64,000 bases of DNA from Solirubrobacter taibaiensis (GTDB lineage: Bacteria; Actinomycetota; Thermoleophilia; Solirubrobacterales; Solirubrobacteraceae): the NCBI GenBank assembly GCA_027587225.1, contig JAPDDQ010000022.1, forward strand, positions 50,280-114,279, given 5' to 3'. How positions within the stretch are numbered: the first letter of the stretch is position 1; every line of letters starts with the position of its first letter. The position numbers and the translations under genes are program-made. The notes under the pieces were generated by a model. That model was not told where the DNA came from and did not search any database. It saw only the letters and a list, made by a program, of their open reading frames with translations. This document shows, in pieces, positions 48,457 to 57,300 of the stretch.

Positions 48457-50211
48457 TCAGCCCGGAGGAGCGGTCTCGGATCGCGATGGCGCGGAAGTAG
48501 CCCCCGTGGCGTCGCCCGCCGACGGGATCTGGGCGATCACCCGGGTCCCGTCACCGACGCTCGACACGATCGCGAGCTCGCCGCCCACGGCGGCGAGCCG
48601 GTCGGCCATGCTGCGCAACCCGAGCCCGCCCGTGACCCGCTCGCGGTCGAAGCCGACGCCGTCGTCGCGCACCTCGAGCCGCAGCCCGTCGGCGTCACAC
48701 ACCTCCACGACCACGGCGGTGGCGCCGTGCGCGTGCTTGGCGGCGTTCTGCATCGCCTCCATCGCACAGAAGTACGCGGCGCGCTCGATCTCGGGCGCGT
48801 GGCGATGGATGACGGCGGCGTGCACCGTCGTGGGCACCGGATTCCGCAGCGCCGCGGCGTGCAACGCGATGACGAGGCCGCGGTCGGCGAGGCCGGCCGG
48901 GTCTTCGCCGTGCGTGAGCGACCGCAGCTCCTCGAGCGTCCGCTCGACCTCCTCCGCCAGCCGGCGCATGACCGCGGCGGCGTGCTCGCCGTCCTCACGG
49001 CCCGTGCGGTCGGCGGCGATCCCGAGGTTGATCCCGAGCGCGACGAGCCGCTGCTGCGCGCCGTCGTGCAGGTCGCGCTCGATGCGCAGGCGCTCGCCGG
49101 CGGCCGCCGCCTGGAGCCGCGCGTGATCGGTCAGCGTCATCGCCGTGTACGCGGCCGCCGTCTCGACGAACGCCGGGTCGTCAGCGAGGGTGCGGTCGTG
49201 GACGATCGCCCCGAGCAGGCGGTCACCGTCGCGGATCTCGGTCACGCACCGTCCCGCGGCCGCGTCCGGTGCCGTCCAGTGCACGTCGTCACGCGCGTGG
49301 ACGATCTCCAGCGACGGGTCGTCGAAGGCCTCTGCGAGGACCCCGCGCACCTCGTCCGGCCCGGGGTGGCCCCGGAGCCCCGCGGCGAGCCGGCGAGTCG
49401 ACTGCCCGATGAACACCCACCAGCGCAGCAGCCCCATCAGGAACGCCAGCGAGGTCAGCGCCAGCATGAACCCGAGCGCCCAGAGCCACACGTCCAAAGC
49501 CGTCGAGTCCGGGGCGAACTGGCGTATCGCGATGCCGCTCCCATAGACGCCGCAGCGCAGGCAGGCGACGGTGAGCACCGGCGCGATGGTGCGGCGGACC
49601 AGCCGCGTCGAGCCGCGGATGCGCCAGGCCAACCGCGCCGCGACGGCGAGGAACAGCAGGATCACGAGCAGATCCCGCAGCGGGCGGACGACGTCCTCGA
49701 CGAACGCCGGCTCTGAGCCGACGACCATGAACGCGTTGGCCGGGCAGGCGCTGTCGCAGCTCATCCACGGCCCCGGAAGCGGATACTGCTCGACCAGCAG
49801 CGCGGTCGGCAGGTAGAGCGTGAGGACCATGAGGACCATCACCGCGACCAGCGTGCGGTCGACGCGCCCGACGAGCCGGCCGGACGGGAAGACCAGCAGC
49901 AGATAGAGCAGCATCGGCTCGACCACCCAGGCCGCGATCCGGCCCACGCTGTAGAGGAGGGAGTCGTCCGCGTTCGTCAGCGTCGTGAGGAACCACACCG
50001 CCCCAGTGGCGAACAGCAGTCCGCCGAAGCGCTGGAACGGCGGCCGCCGCAGTGCGTAGAGGGCGACGCCGAGCGGCGCGGCCACGGTCAGCGCGCGCGC
50101 CAGCGCCTCCAGCCAGACCTGGCCGGTCGGTGTGCCCGTCGCGGTCACGACGGCGGCCGCCACGCACATCGCGGCGCCCACCACGGCCAGTGCCGCGAAC
50201 GATCTCCTCAT
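48457..50211 (-). CDS. Sensor histidine kinase, HisKA_3 (NarL/DesK) type, orphan
   Basis: A 584-residue membrane kinase. About seven hydrophobic segments fill residues 5-270, forming a membrane sensor. A GAF-like stretch (about 280-360) leads to the phosphoacceptor His382 in ERDLHDGAQQRLVALG. The ATPase domain ends with GLGLRSMADRLAAVGGEL. It would phosphorylate a NarL-type response regulator, but none is adjacent. The ATG at 50211 is chosen because it begins a clean transmembrane helix; a longer frame to 50727 is antisense to the LURP-one gene. It is convergent with the SDR, with stops directly adjoining. Confidence 0.9.
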   Translation of the reverse strand: MRRSFAALAVVGAAMCVAAAVVTATGTPTGQVWLEALARALTVAAPLGVALYALRRPPFQRFGGLLFATGAVWFLTTLTNADDSLLYSVGRIAAWVVEPMLLYLLLVFPSGRLVGRVDRTLVAVMVLMVLTLYLPTALLVEQYPLPGPWMSCDSACPANAFMVVGSEPAFVEDVVRPLRDLLVILLFLAVAARLAWRIRGSTRLVRRTIAPVLTVACLRCGVYGSGIAIRQFAPDSTALDVWLWALGFMLALTSLAFLMGLLRWWVFIGQSTRRLAAGLRGHPGPDEVRGVLAEAFDDPSLEIVHARDDVHWTAPDAAAGRCVTEIRDGDRLLGAIVHDRTLADDPAFVETAAAYTAMTLTDHARLQAAAAGERLRIERDLHDGAQQRLVALGINLGIAADRTGREDGEHAAAVMRRLAEEVERTLEELRSLTHGEDPAGLADRGLVIALHAAALRNPVPTTVHAAVIHRHAPEIERAAYFCAMEAMQNAAKHAHGATAVVVEVCDADGLRLEVRDDGVGFDRERVTGGLGLRSMADRLAAVGGELAIVSSVGDGTRVIAQIPSAGDATGATSAPSRSETAPPG

Positions 50212-50346
50212 GGTTGGGCAAGCCTCTGCGGCGAGAGGGTGAGTCAGGGTCATCCGGTTCGGGTGATGTGACCGAGACCTGACGGTGTGAGAGTCGCGAA
50301 GGTCGAACCGACCAAGGAGCCCAGTCCTGATGGCGAGGCAGTAGCG

Positions 50347-50856
50347 ATGCGCCGGCTCAGAGATCGTGGCGGCCCCGAGGGGACCCGCTACACGATGCGC
50401 GAGAAGCTGTTCTCGGTCGGTGACGACTTCTGGATCGAGAATGACGGCGGCGAGCGCATGTTCAAGGTCAACGGCAAGGCCCTGCGGATCCGTGACACGT
50501 TCGTGATCGAGAGCCGCTCCGGCGAGGAGCTGTTCACCATCCAGGAGAAGAAGCTCTCCGTGCGGGACAAGATGGAGGTCGAGCGCGGCGGGCGGACCGT
50601 GGCGACGGTTAAGAAGGCGCTGATCGGCATCCGCGACCGCTACTCGATCGAAGTCGAGGGCGGGCCCGACCTGTCGGCCAAGGGCAACTTCGTCGACCAC
50701 GAGTTCGAGATCGAGCGCGACGGCCACAAGGTGGCCGAGATCTCCAAGCGCTGGCTGCGGGTGCGGGACGCTTACGGCATCGAGGTTGCGCCCGGGCAGG
50801 ACGACGCGCTGATCCTCGCCGTGACCGTTTGCATCGACCAGATGGGCCGCGGCTGA
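50347..50856 (+). CDS. LURP-one-related (Tubby C-like) protein
   Basis: A 169-residue protein of the LURP-one-related family (DUF567, Tubby C-terminal-like barrel). Repeating strands fit well: YTMREKLFSVGDDFWIEND, MFKVNGKALRIRDTFVIES, LFTIQEKKLSVRDKMEVER, VATVKKALIGIRDRYSIEV, and a final FEIERDGHKVAEISKRWL. Family members are phospholipid-scramblase relatives; the bacterial role is unknown. The ATG at 50347 has GAGG 8 bases upstream; a GTG at 50287 would add 20 residues of no clear pattern. It diverges from the kinase with 135 bases between. Confidence 0.88.
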   Translation: MRRLRDRGGPEGTRYTMREKLFSVGDDFWIENDGGERMFKVNGKALRIRDTFVIESRSGEELFTIQEKKLSVRDKMEVERGGRTVATVKKALIGIRDRYSIEVEGGPDLSAKGNFVDHEFEIERDGHKVAEISKRWLRVRDAYGIEVAPGQDDALILAVTVCIDQMGRG

Positions 50857-50866
50857 GACCGTTCAC

Positions 50867-50872
50867 TATCGT
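50867..50872 (+). promoter_or_regulatory. Candidate -10 box, 2-hydroxyacid dehydrogenase gene
   Basis: TATCGT lies 8 bases before the ATG at 50881, with no Shine-Dalgarno sequence in between. It is part of the leaderless-start pattern in this window. Confidence 0.4.
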
Positions 50873-50880
50873 CGTGGCGC

Positions 50881-51732
50881 ATGATCGTCGCGGCCGTGGC
50901 CGAGAGCGTCCGGGCCGCTGCGGGCGACGTCGCAGGTGTCGAGCTCCGCGGGCTCGAGGCGCGGATGGACGACGTCGAGTTCCTCGTGCCGCAGTGGGGT
51001 ACCACCCCCGACCTGACCGCGATGCCGGCGCTACGCGTGGTCCAGGTCATGTCGGCCGGCACCGACTGGATCGACCCGTTGGTGCCGGAAGGCGTGACGC
51101 TGTGCAACGCGCGCGGCAGCCGCGACATCCCGGTGGCCGAGTGGGTCGTGGGCGCGATTCTCGGTGCGTTCACCGGGCTGCTCTGGGCGGCGCGGAACAC
51201 GCGCTGGGAGTACCGGCCGCCGCGCGAGCTGTCCGGGGCCCGCGTGCTGATCGTGGGCCATGGCTCGATCGGACGCGCGACGGGCGCACGGCTCGAGGCG
51301 CTCGGCGCGCACGTCACCGGGATCGGCCGGGCCCGGCTCGGTGAGCAGCGCTCACTGGCGGCGGAGGCGGACGTCGTGGTGAACCTCGTGCCCCTGTCGG
51401 ACGCGAGCCGCGGGATGTTCGATGCGGCCGTGTTCGGCGCGATGCCCGACGGGGCGCTGTTCGTCAACGCGGGGCGGGGCGCGACGGTCGATCAGGCCGC
51501 GCTGCTGGACGCGGTGCCGCGGATCGGCGTCGTGCTGGACGTGGCGGACCCGGAGCCGCTGCCCGCCGACCACCCGTTGTGGTCGGCGGAGGGCGTGCTG
51601 GCCATCACCGGGCACCAGGCCGGGGACAGCGTGGCGGCCGACGCGCGGTGCGTGGCGCTCGCTGTCGATCAGCTCCGGGCGTACGCGGCCGGGCGGCCGC
51701 TCAAGAACGTCGTGCGCGCACCGTCCGCGTGA
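50881..51732 (+). CDS. D-isomer-specific 2-hydroxyacid dehydrogenase
   Basis: A 283-residue NAD-dependent dehydrogenase. VMSAGTDWIDP and CNARGSRDIPVAEWVVGAIL belong to the catalytic domain. The NAD motif VGHGSIGRATGARLEALG is near residue 124, and FVNAGRGATVDQAAL carries the substrate-binding Arg. A late Glu in DVADPEPLP and the catalytic His in ITGHQAGDS complete the Arg-Glu-His set. It is short for the family (310-330), mainly in the N-terminal part. It interconverts 2-oxo and D-2-hydroxy acids. The 3' end overlaps the convergent secreted-protein gene by 32 bases. Confidence 0.9.
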   Translation: MIVAAVAESVRAAAGDVAGVELRGLEARMDDVEFLVPQWGTTPDLTAMPALRVVQVMSAGTDWIDPLVPEGVTLCNARGSRDIPVAEWVVGAILGAFTGLLWAARNTRWEYRPPRELSGARVLIVGHGSIGRATGARLEALGAHVTGIGRARLGEQRSLAAEADVVVNLVPLSDASRGMFDAAVFGAMPDGALFVNAGRGATVDQAALLDAVPRIGVVLDVADPEPLPADHPLWSAEGVLAITGHQAGDSVAADARCVALAVDQLRAYAAGRPLKNVVRAPSA

Positions 51733-54640
51733 TCGTCGCCCGCGTCCCGTCGGGGGAGACGGCGACGATCCGCAGCCGCACCTTCACGGCCTTGCGCTTG
51801 ATCAGGCGCTTGCCCGCCGGGGTCAGCTTGAGCGTGAGGCGGCGCTTGCCGCCGTTCGGGATCCGGGTAGTGCCGCGGGCCAGCACGGCGCTCGCGCCCG
51901 AGCGCGTCGTGAGCGTTTGGGTGGTAGACGCGACGGGCGGGTTCTTCGCGGTGCCGACCGCGACGGTCGCGCCTTTGGCGATGAGCTTGCTCGGGATGCC
52001 GGTGATTCCCGTCGCGGGTTTGAGCGCCACGGGCTTGAGCACCGGGGGCGGACCGGCGACGGGCACCGCCATGACCGGGACGGCGGGCGCCTCCACGGCG
52101 CCGGCATCGCACTGGGCCGCGCCATCGCCGTCGCCGTCGAGCGGCCGCGCGACCCCGCGCTGATCAGCGGCGCCACAGCCGGTCCCGCGATCGATCGCCG
52201 GGCTGCCGGGCAGCGGGGCGTGGGTGCGGGTCAGTCCGCCGTTGTCGGCGAGCGGCCCGAGCCGCGGATCGACACCACAGCCCGTGTTTCCGCCGCCGTC
52301 GGTGATCGTCCCGGCGCACTGCGGCGCGATCGACCCGGTCACGGTGGCGTTGCGGAGCACGCCGCCGACGATCGTGCTGGACTCGACCGCGAGCGTGCCG
52401 CTGTCGCTCTCGACCGCGGCGCCGGAGACGGTGGAGTCGATCAGCCGCAAAGCCGCGACGCCGCTGAAGCCGCTGCTGACGCCGTTGGCGACCAGGGTCG
52501 AGCGCTGGATGGTCAGCGTGCCGCGGTTGTCGATACCGCCGTAGAACGAAGCGGTGTTGCCGGCGATCGTCGCGTCGCTGATCGTCGCGGTGCCGAGCGT
52601 CACGAGCCCGCCGCCGTCGTAGGCCGAGTTGGCGTTGATCGCCCCGCGCGTGATCGTCAAAGTGGCGTTGGCGTAGATCCCGCCGCCGAACGGGATCGAG
52701 ACCGGGTGCGTGGCGCGGTTGGCGGTGACCGTGGAGTCGACCAGCGTGAGGGCTCCGCCGCTCGCGTAGATGCCGCCGCCGTTGATCGCCGTGCCGTCGG
52801 TCACGACCGTGCGGATGAGCGTCACGTCGCCGCTGAGCGAAGCGATCGCCCCGCCGTTGGGCGCGATCCCGCCGTCGATCCGCGCGTCCTCGAGCGTGAG
52901 GCGGCCGTTGCCGGTCACGAGGATGGTCCCGCCGGACTGGGTGCTTGATCCGCCGCGCACCGTGAGGTTGCGTAGCGCGAGTGCGCCGCCGGCCGGCACG
53001 CGGAACACGCGGACGTCCTGCCCGCCGCCAGACCGTTGGATCACGCCGCCGTGACCGGCGATGGTGATGTCGCTCGTGATCGACGGCAGCGCGGTCGCGT
53101 TGTCGAACGCGGCCGAGAGCGAGTGCACAGAGCCCGTCGACAGCGTGATCGTGTCCGCGCCGTCGCCCGCCGGGCAGCCACCCGCGGGTGCGTCCGTGTT
53201 GGCGGCCACGATCGCGGACACGAGCGTGCACGCCCCGGCGACACGAATTCCGGGCCCCATCGCGATCGTCATGGCGTCGTTGCCGGGGACGGGGTCGGGC
53301 AGGTCGGAGCCGAGTGAGCGGGCCGTGACGACGGCCTCGCCCGGGACGGTCCGCTCGAGCGTCGCGGTCGCGCTCGACGCAAGCGCGCCGACGGCCCACA
53401 CTTCGTCACCGACCTGCACCCGCACCCCGGTCGTGGGCTCCGGCCCGAGGTTGCGGACCGTCACCGTCAGCGTGGTGCCCGCGGCGGAGAGCGTGACCGC
53501 GAGGTCGGCGGTCGGGCCGAGCACGAGCGACCACAGCTCGGTGCCGATGCCCGCTTGGCTCGCGGAGAAGAACAGCCGCGCGCCGGCGACGGTCATGTCC
53601 TCCGGCTGCGAGCCGCTGGGGCCGGGGTCGATGTCGGCCACGCGCGTGGCGGTCGTCCCGTCGCTGCGCCACAGCTCGCTTCCGGTCGCGCCGTCGACGC
53701 CCTGGAAGAACGCGCGGCCGTCGGCGACGGTGAAGCGCTCGCGTCCGCCGTCGCCGTCTGGCAAGGGGTCGATGGGATGCACGGGCACCGGGGCCGTCGT
53801 GCCGTCGGTCCGCCACAGTCCGCCGGTGGCGCCGAACAGCAGGCGGCCGCCGACGGCGGTGAGATAGCGCGGCTCCGCCACGCCCGGGACGGGCTCGGCG
53901 GTCGTGCCGTCCGTTCGCCACAGCCCGCCGGCGGCCGCGAAGTACAGCCGGTCGCCGAGCGGCGTCGCGTACGCGATGTTCGATCCGGGCCAGTCCTCGA
54001 TCAGCGTCGTGGTGGCGCCGTCGCTGCGTCGCAGCTCACCGCCGTTGGCCGCGAAGATCAACTGGCCGCCGAAAGCCGTGAGCATGGTCGGCGCGGAGGT
54101 CCCGAGGTTCAGCGTCGTCGTGCCGTCGGTCCGCCACAGCGCGTTGTCGGCGACGAGGTACAGGAACGGGCCGGCCGCGGTCAGCGACCGCAGCGTCGTG
54201 AACGTGCGCACGGGCACGGTGCCAACGGCCGTACCGTCGCTGCGCCACAGCTCCTGCCCGTTCACGATGAAGTACAGCTGGCCGCCGAACGCGGTGAGCC
54301 CGCTGGCCCGCACGTTCTTCACGGGGGTGGGTGTTCCGCCGTCCGTGCGCCACAGGGTGTCCAGAAGCGGGAGGTAGAGCACGTTGCCCACGACGGCGAA
54401 CCCGGCGCCGCCGTCGATCCGTTGCACAAGCGTCACGTCCGTCCCGTCCGTGCGCCACAACCCGAGCCCCGTGTTGTCCGCGGCCGTGAAGTACAGCGCG
54501 CCCTTGAATGCGACGAGATCGTGCGGCGATCCGGAGCCCGCGCCGGTCCGCAGGTCGCGGACGAGCGTGGGTGGACCGTCCGCGTGCGCAGCAGGTGCGA
54601 CCAGCAGGGCCACCAGCACCACAAGCGCACGCAGGAACAT
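51701..54640 (-). CDS. Large secreted repeat/beta-helix protein with choice-of-anchor Q segment
   Basis: A 979-residue exported protein with a signal peptide ending AHA-D at about residue 20. Residues about 25-370 hold roughly eight repeats of the LWRTDGT or ELWRSDGT type, likely a beta-propeller. A CARDB/Ig-like domain follows (about 375-460). A right-handed beta-helix covers about 480-800 (RNLTVRGGSS, DSTVTANRA, GNTASFYGGIDN and similar). A choice-of-anchor Q segment with GSPAIDRGTGC and CDAGAVE lies at about 810-860. A C-terminal basic beta-sandwich (LTLKLTPAGKRLIKRKAV) completes it. Likely surface-bound; ligand unknown. GGGAGGGTG precedes the ATG at 54640; an in-frame ATG 39 bases earlier is less likely. 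Confidence 0.88.
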   Translation of the reverse strand: MFLRALVVLVALLVAPAAHADGPPTLVRDLRTGAGSGSPHDLVAFKGALYFTAADNTGLGLWRTDGTDVTLVQRIDGGAGFAVVGNVLYLPLLDTLWRTDGGTPTPVKNVRASGLTAFGGQLYFIVNGQELWRSDGTAVGTVPVRTFTTLRSLTAAGPFLYLVADNALWRTDGTTTLNLGTSAPTMLTAFGGQLIFAANGGELRRSDGATTTLIEDWPGSNIAYATPLGDRLYFAAAGGLWRTDGTTAEPVPGVAEPRYLTAVGGRLLFGATGGLWRTDGTTAPVPVHPIDPLPDGDGGRERFTVADGRAFFQGVDGATGSELWRSDGTTATRVADIDPGPSGSQPEDMTVAGARLFFSASQAGIGTELWSLVLGPTADLAVTLSAAGTTLTVTVRNLGPEPTTGVRVQVGDEVWAVGALASSATATLERTVPGEAVVTARSLGSDLPDPVPGNDAMTIAMGPGIRVAGACTLVSAIVAANTDAPAGGCPAGDGADTITLSTGSVHSLSAAFDNATALPSITSDITIAGHGGVIQRSGGGQDVRVFRVPAGGALALRNLTVRGGSSTQSGGTILVTGNGRLTLEDARIDGGIAPNGGAIASLSGDVTLIRTVVTDGTAINGGGIYASGGALTLVDSTVTANRATHPVSIPFGGGIYANATLTITRGAINANSAYDGGGLVTLGTATISDATIAGNTASFYGGIDNRGTLTIQRSTLVANGVSSGFSGVAALRLIDSTVSGAAVESDSGTLAVESSTIVGGVLRNATVTGSIAPQCAGTITDGGGNTGCGVDPRLGPLADNGGLTRTHAPLPGSPAIDRGTGCGAADQRGVARPLDGDGDGAAQCDAGAVEAPAVPVMAVPVAGPPPVLKPVALKPATGITGIPSKLIAKGATVAVGTAKNPPVASTTQTLTTRSGASAVLARGTTRIPNGGKRRLTLKLTPAGKRLIKRKAVKVRLRIVAVSPDGTRATITRTVRARRS

Positions 54641-54687
54641 GGAAAACGCACCCTCCCACGCACGCGGGATGGACGTCAAAGTCCGGA

Positions 54688-54693
54688 TAGGGT
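54688..54693 (+). promoter_or_regulatory. Candidate -10 box before the broken TIM-barrel gene
   Basis: TAGGGT ends exactly 6 bases before the ATG at 54700, without a ribosome-binding site. This is the same spacing as at 1335 and 47690. Confidence 0.4.
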
Positions 54694-54699
54694 GCGCCG

Positions 54700-55432
54700 A
54701 TGAAGATCGCCCTCGACCCGTACATGCTGCGCCATGTGCCGCTGCTCGAGCTGCCCGCGCTCGTGGCCGAACTGGGCTACGAGTACATCGAGCTCTCGCC
54801 GCGACCGGACTTCATCCCGTTCTTCGTGCACCCGACTGGAAGCGGGCGATCGAGATCGCCGTCGAGCTCGGCGTGGACACGATGAACAGCGAGTTCAACG
54901 GGCGCCCCGAGCAACAGCCACAGTCCGAGGGGCAGTTCTGGCGCTCGATGGAAGCGCTACTGCCGATCTTCGAGCGCGAGAGCATCCAGCTCCGGCTCGA
55001 GCCCCACCCGGACGATTTCATCGAGGACGGGCGCGAGGCCGCTGATCCGCGGCATCAACCACCCGAACGTGACCTTCCTGTACTGCGCTCCGCACACGTT
55101 CCACATGGGCGGCGACCTGGCCGGGGTCATGGAGTACGCCGGCGACCTGCTCACCCACCTGCACGTCGCCGACTCCTTCGACCACCGCGCCTCGTCCGGC
55201 CTGCGTTACATCGTCAACCCGCCGGGCTCCACCGCCCGCGTGCACCAGCACCTCGACATCGGCCAGGGCGAGGTCGACTGGAACACGTTCTTCGCCACCC
55301 TCGAAGCACTCCACTTCGACGGGATCATGACCGCGTGCGTGTTCGCCTGGGAGGACCGTGCCGAGGCGTCCTCGCGCTTCAGTGCGCAAGGAGCTGGACC
55401 GGCGCACGCGCGACTGGGCGCACCTCGCGTAG
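54700..55432 (+). pseudogene. Broken sugar-phosphate isomerase/epimerase (TIM barrel) gene
   Basis: Four frame segments read as one protein of the xylose-isomerase-like TIM-barrel family. Segment 1 (54700 to about 54833) encodes MKIALDPYMLRHVPLLELPA through FFVHP. Segment 2, in another frame from about 54833, encodes DWKRAIEIAVELGVDTMNSEFNG through EPHPDDFIEDG. Segment 3, from about 55043, encodes LIRGINHPNVTFLYCAPHTF through FAWEDRAEASSRF. Segment 4, from 55382, encodes VRKELDRRTRDWAHLA and a stop. Relative to intact relatives the first junction lacks about 45 residues, the second has lost a few bases, and the third has one extra base (CAGTGCG where CATGCG is expected). Sugar-phosphate isomerase function is surely lost. 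Confidence 0.85.
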
Positions 55433-56294
55433 CTCGTTCCAGCGCCCGGAGGCGAGCCACGGTCTTGGCGGGCTGCAGCACCGCTTGCTTCCACGTGACG
55501 CGCACGACGCGGTCCGGTAGGTGCTCGGTCCGGACGGCGTCGTCGTGGCGCGCGAGGTCGTTGCCGTGGGTGCCGGCGCCGTCGGCCTCGACGATCAGAC
55601 CTCGATGCGGCCAGCGGAAGTCGGGCTTGTACGGACCGAGCGGGACGTTGACGAGCGGTTCGTCGAAGCCGGCCTCGCGGATGAGGTCGTGGACGTAGTC
55701 CTCGAGGACGGACTCGGTCGGGACGATGTCGGCGGCGATTGCGCGGAGCTGCGTGGACTTTGCGCGGACGATCTCGGCAGTGGTGATGAGGCCGCGGTTG
55801 AACGCCTGCCGCACCGCGCGCCGGAACGGCGTGAACGACAGCATCGAGGACAGGTCGTCCAGCGTGCGCAGCACGGAAGTCACCGGGATGTTCTTGTGCA
55901 GGGTGCGATCCGGGCGGGTCGTCCGGTGCGCGTTGATGCCGGGATGCCGGCGCGTCGTCGGCGCGGTCACGTCGATCCTGCGCCCGTCCCAGTCCACGAG
56001 GCCCCAGAGCGCCGCTGCGGCGTAGTGGCTCAGCACCGCCCGTTCGCCGCAGGCCTTGACCGCCGCGAGCCACCGCGCCTCGACCGTCAACTCTCGATGT
56101 CCGACCGCATAGACGCCCCGATGTTTCTCGTGCAGGTGCCCGTCCTTCACCCACCGCTCGATCTCGCGGTAGGTCAACCCGCACTCGCGCAAGTCGGCAT
56201 TCGTGACTACCCCTCGCTGCCGAGCGGCGCGCTCCGCCACCTGCTGGCTGGGTTTTCCACCGCCACGGTCGAAAACCCATCTCGCATCGTCCAT
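55206..56294 (-). CDS. AbiEi-like antitoxin domain plus DUF559 endonuclease-fold protein, 3' end read-through
   Basis: A 362-residue frame. An N-terminal winged helix lies at about residues 17-70 (AARQRGVVTNADLRECGLTYREIERWV, then GVYAVGH), as in AbiEi-type antitoxin domains. LSHYAAAALWGLVD and INAHRTTRPDRT follow in the AbiEi_4 region. A C-terminal DUF559/Vsr-like nuclease fold lies at about 215-290 (PDFRWPHRGLIVEADGAGTH, RVVRVTW). Relatives end after the AKTVARLRAL helix, at about residue 290. Here the frame continues about 70 residues antisense to the broken gene 54700-55432, so the natural stop appears lost at the junction near 55430. No AbiEii toxin gene is nearby; such solo genes are common in actinobacteria. 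Confidence 0.75.
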   Translation of the reverse strand: MDDARWVFDRGGGKPSQQVAERAARQRGVVTNADLRECGLTYREIERWVKDGHLHEKHRGVYAVGHRELTVEARWLAAVKACGERAVLSHYAAAALWGLVDWDGRRIDVTAPTTRRHPGINAHRTTRPDRTLHKNIPVTSVLRTLDDLSSMLSFTPFRRAVRQAFNRGLITTAEIVRAKSTQLRAIAADIVPTESVLEDYVHDLIREAGFDEPLVNVPLGPYKPDFRWPHRGLIVEADGAGTHGNDLARHDDAVRTEHLPDRVVRVTWKQAVLQPAKTVARLRALERATRGAPSRACAGPAPCALKREDASARSSQANTHAVMIPSKWSASRVAKNVFQSTSPWPMSRCWCTRAVEPGGLTM

Positions 56295-56366
56295 CGGCGG
56301 ATCGTCGCCCGGGTGGCTGTGACGGAACAAGACGCACGTGCACCAGCTTTGTGCCAATCTCGACGC

Positions 56367-57242
56367 GTGTCTGTGACGCTCGCGAGCGGGGACCTCGAGG
56401 CGACGTTCGTCCCCGAGGCGGGGATGGTCGGCTGCTCGCTCACGCATCGCGGGGAGGAGCTGCTCGGGCAGCGCGGCGGGCTCGAGGCGTACATCGCCGA
56501 GCGCAAGACGATGGGGATCCCGCTGCTGTACCCGTGGGCGAACCGCCTCTCGACCACACGCTTCACGGTCTCGGGCCGAGAGGTCGACATCGACCCGGAG
56601 CGGACGCCGCTGCGGCTCGACGGGAGCGGGCTGCCGATGCACGGGCTGCTCGGCGCCGCGCCCGGGTGGCGGGTGGAGCACCAGGACGAGGCGACGCTGG
56701 AGGCGGTGTTCGACTTCGCCGCCGACGAAGCGCTGATGGCGGCGTTCCCGTTCGATCACGCGCTGCGCATCGACGTCACGCTCGACGACATCACGCTGCG
56801 GGTCGCGACCACGGTCACCGCCGGGACGACCGGCGTGCCGATCGCGTTCGGGTTCCATCCCTACCTCATGCTGCCCGGCGTCCCGCGCGCGGACTGGCGC
56901 GTCGAAATCCCGGTCACCGAGCAGCTCGAGCTCGACGAGCAGATGCTCCCGACCGGGAACCGCACGGCGGTCGAGATCCCCGCCGGCCCGCTCGGCGACC
57001 GCACGTTCGACGACGCCTACCTCGCGCCACCCGCGCCGTTCGCGCTCGAAGGCGGCGGCCGCAGGATCGAACTGGACTTCGAGACCGGCTACCCGTACGC
57101 GCAGGTGTTCGCGCCGCCGGGTGACGCGCTGATCGCGTTCGAGCCGATGACCGCGCCGACCAACGCGCTCGTCAGCGGCGACTTCACGCCGCTCGAACCC
57201 GGCGACAGCTACCGAGCGGTGTTCGCGATCAGCGTTCGCTGA
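56367..57242 (+). CDS. Aldose 1-epimerase (galactose mutarotase family)
   Basis: A 291-residue mutarotase-like protein. The N-terminal EATFVPEAGMVGCSLTHRGEELL strand pair leads to GIPLLYPWANRL. The first conserved histidine is in LPMHGLLGAAPGW and the second in FGFHPYLMLPG. The catalytic Glu position falls in TGYPYAQVFAPPGDALIAFEPMTAPTNAL. It equilibrates alpha and beta anomers of sugars. The GTG at 56367 is chosen from the family N-terminus; the frame is open much further upstream, antisense to the AbiEi-like gene, and is not coding there. CAATCT, a near match to TAnnnT, lies 6 bases upstream. Confidence 0.9.
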   Translation: MSVTLASGDLEATFVPEAGMVGCSLTHRGEELLGQRGGLEAYIAERKTMGIPLLYPWANRLSTTRFTVSGREVDIDPERTPLRLDGSGLPMHGLLGAAPGWRVEHQDEATLEAVFDFAADEALMAAFPFDHALRIDVTLDDITLRVATTVTAGTTGVPIAFGFHPYLMLPGVPRADWRVEIPVTEQLELDEQMLPTGNRTAVEIPAGPLGDRTFDDAYLAPPAPFALEGGGRRIELDFETGYPYAQVFAPPGDALIAFEPMTAPTNALVSGDFTPLEPGDSYRAVFAISVR

Positions 57243-57300
57243 CGTCCCGCGTCAGCCACTCGTCCGTGGCCTGTCAGCGCACGCTGATGGATTCCCCGGC

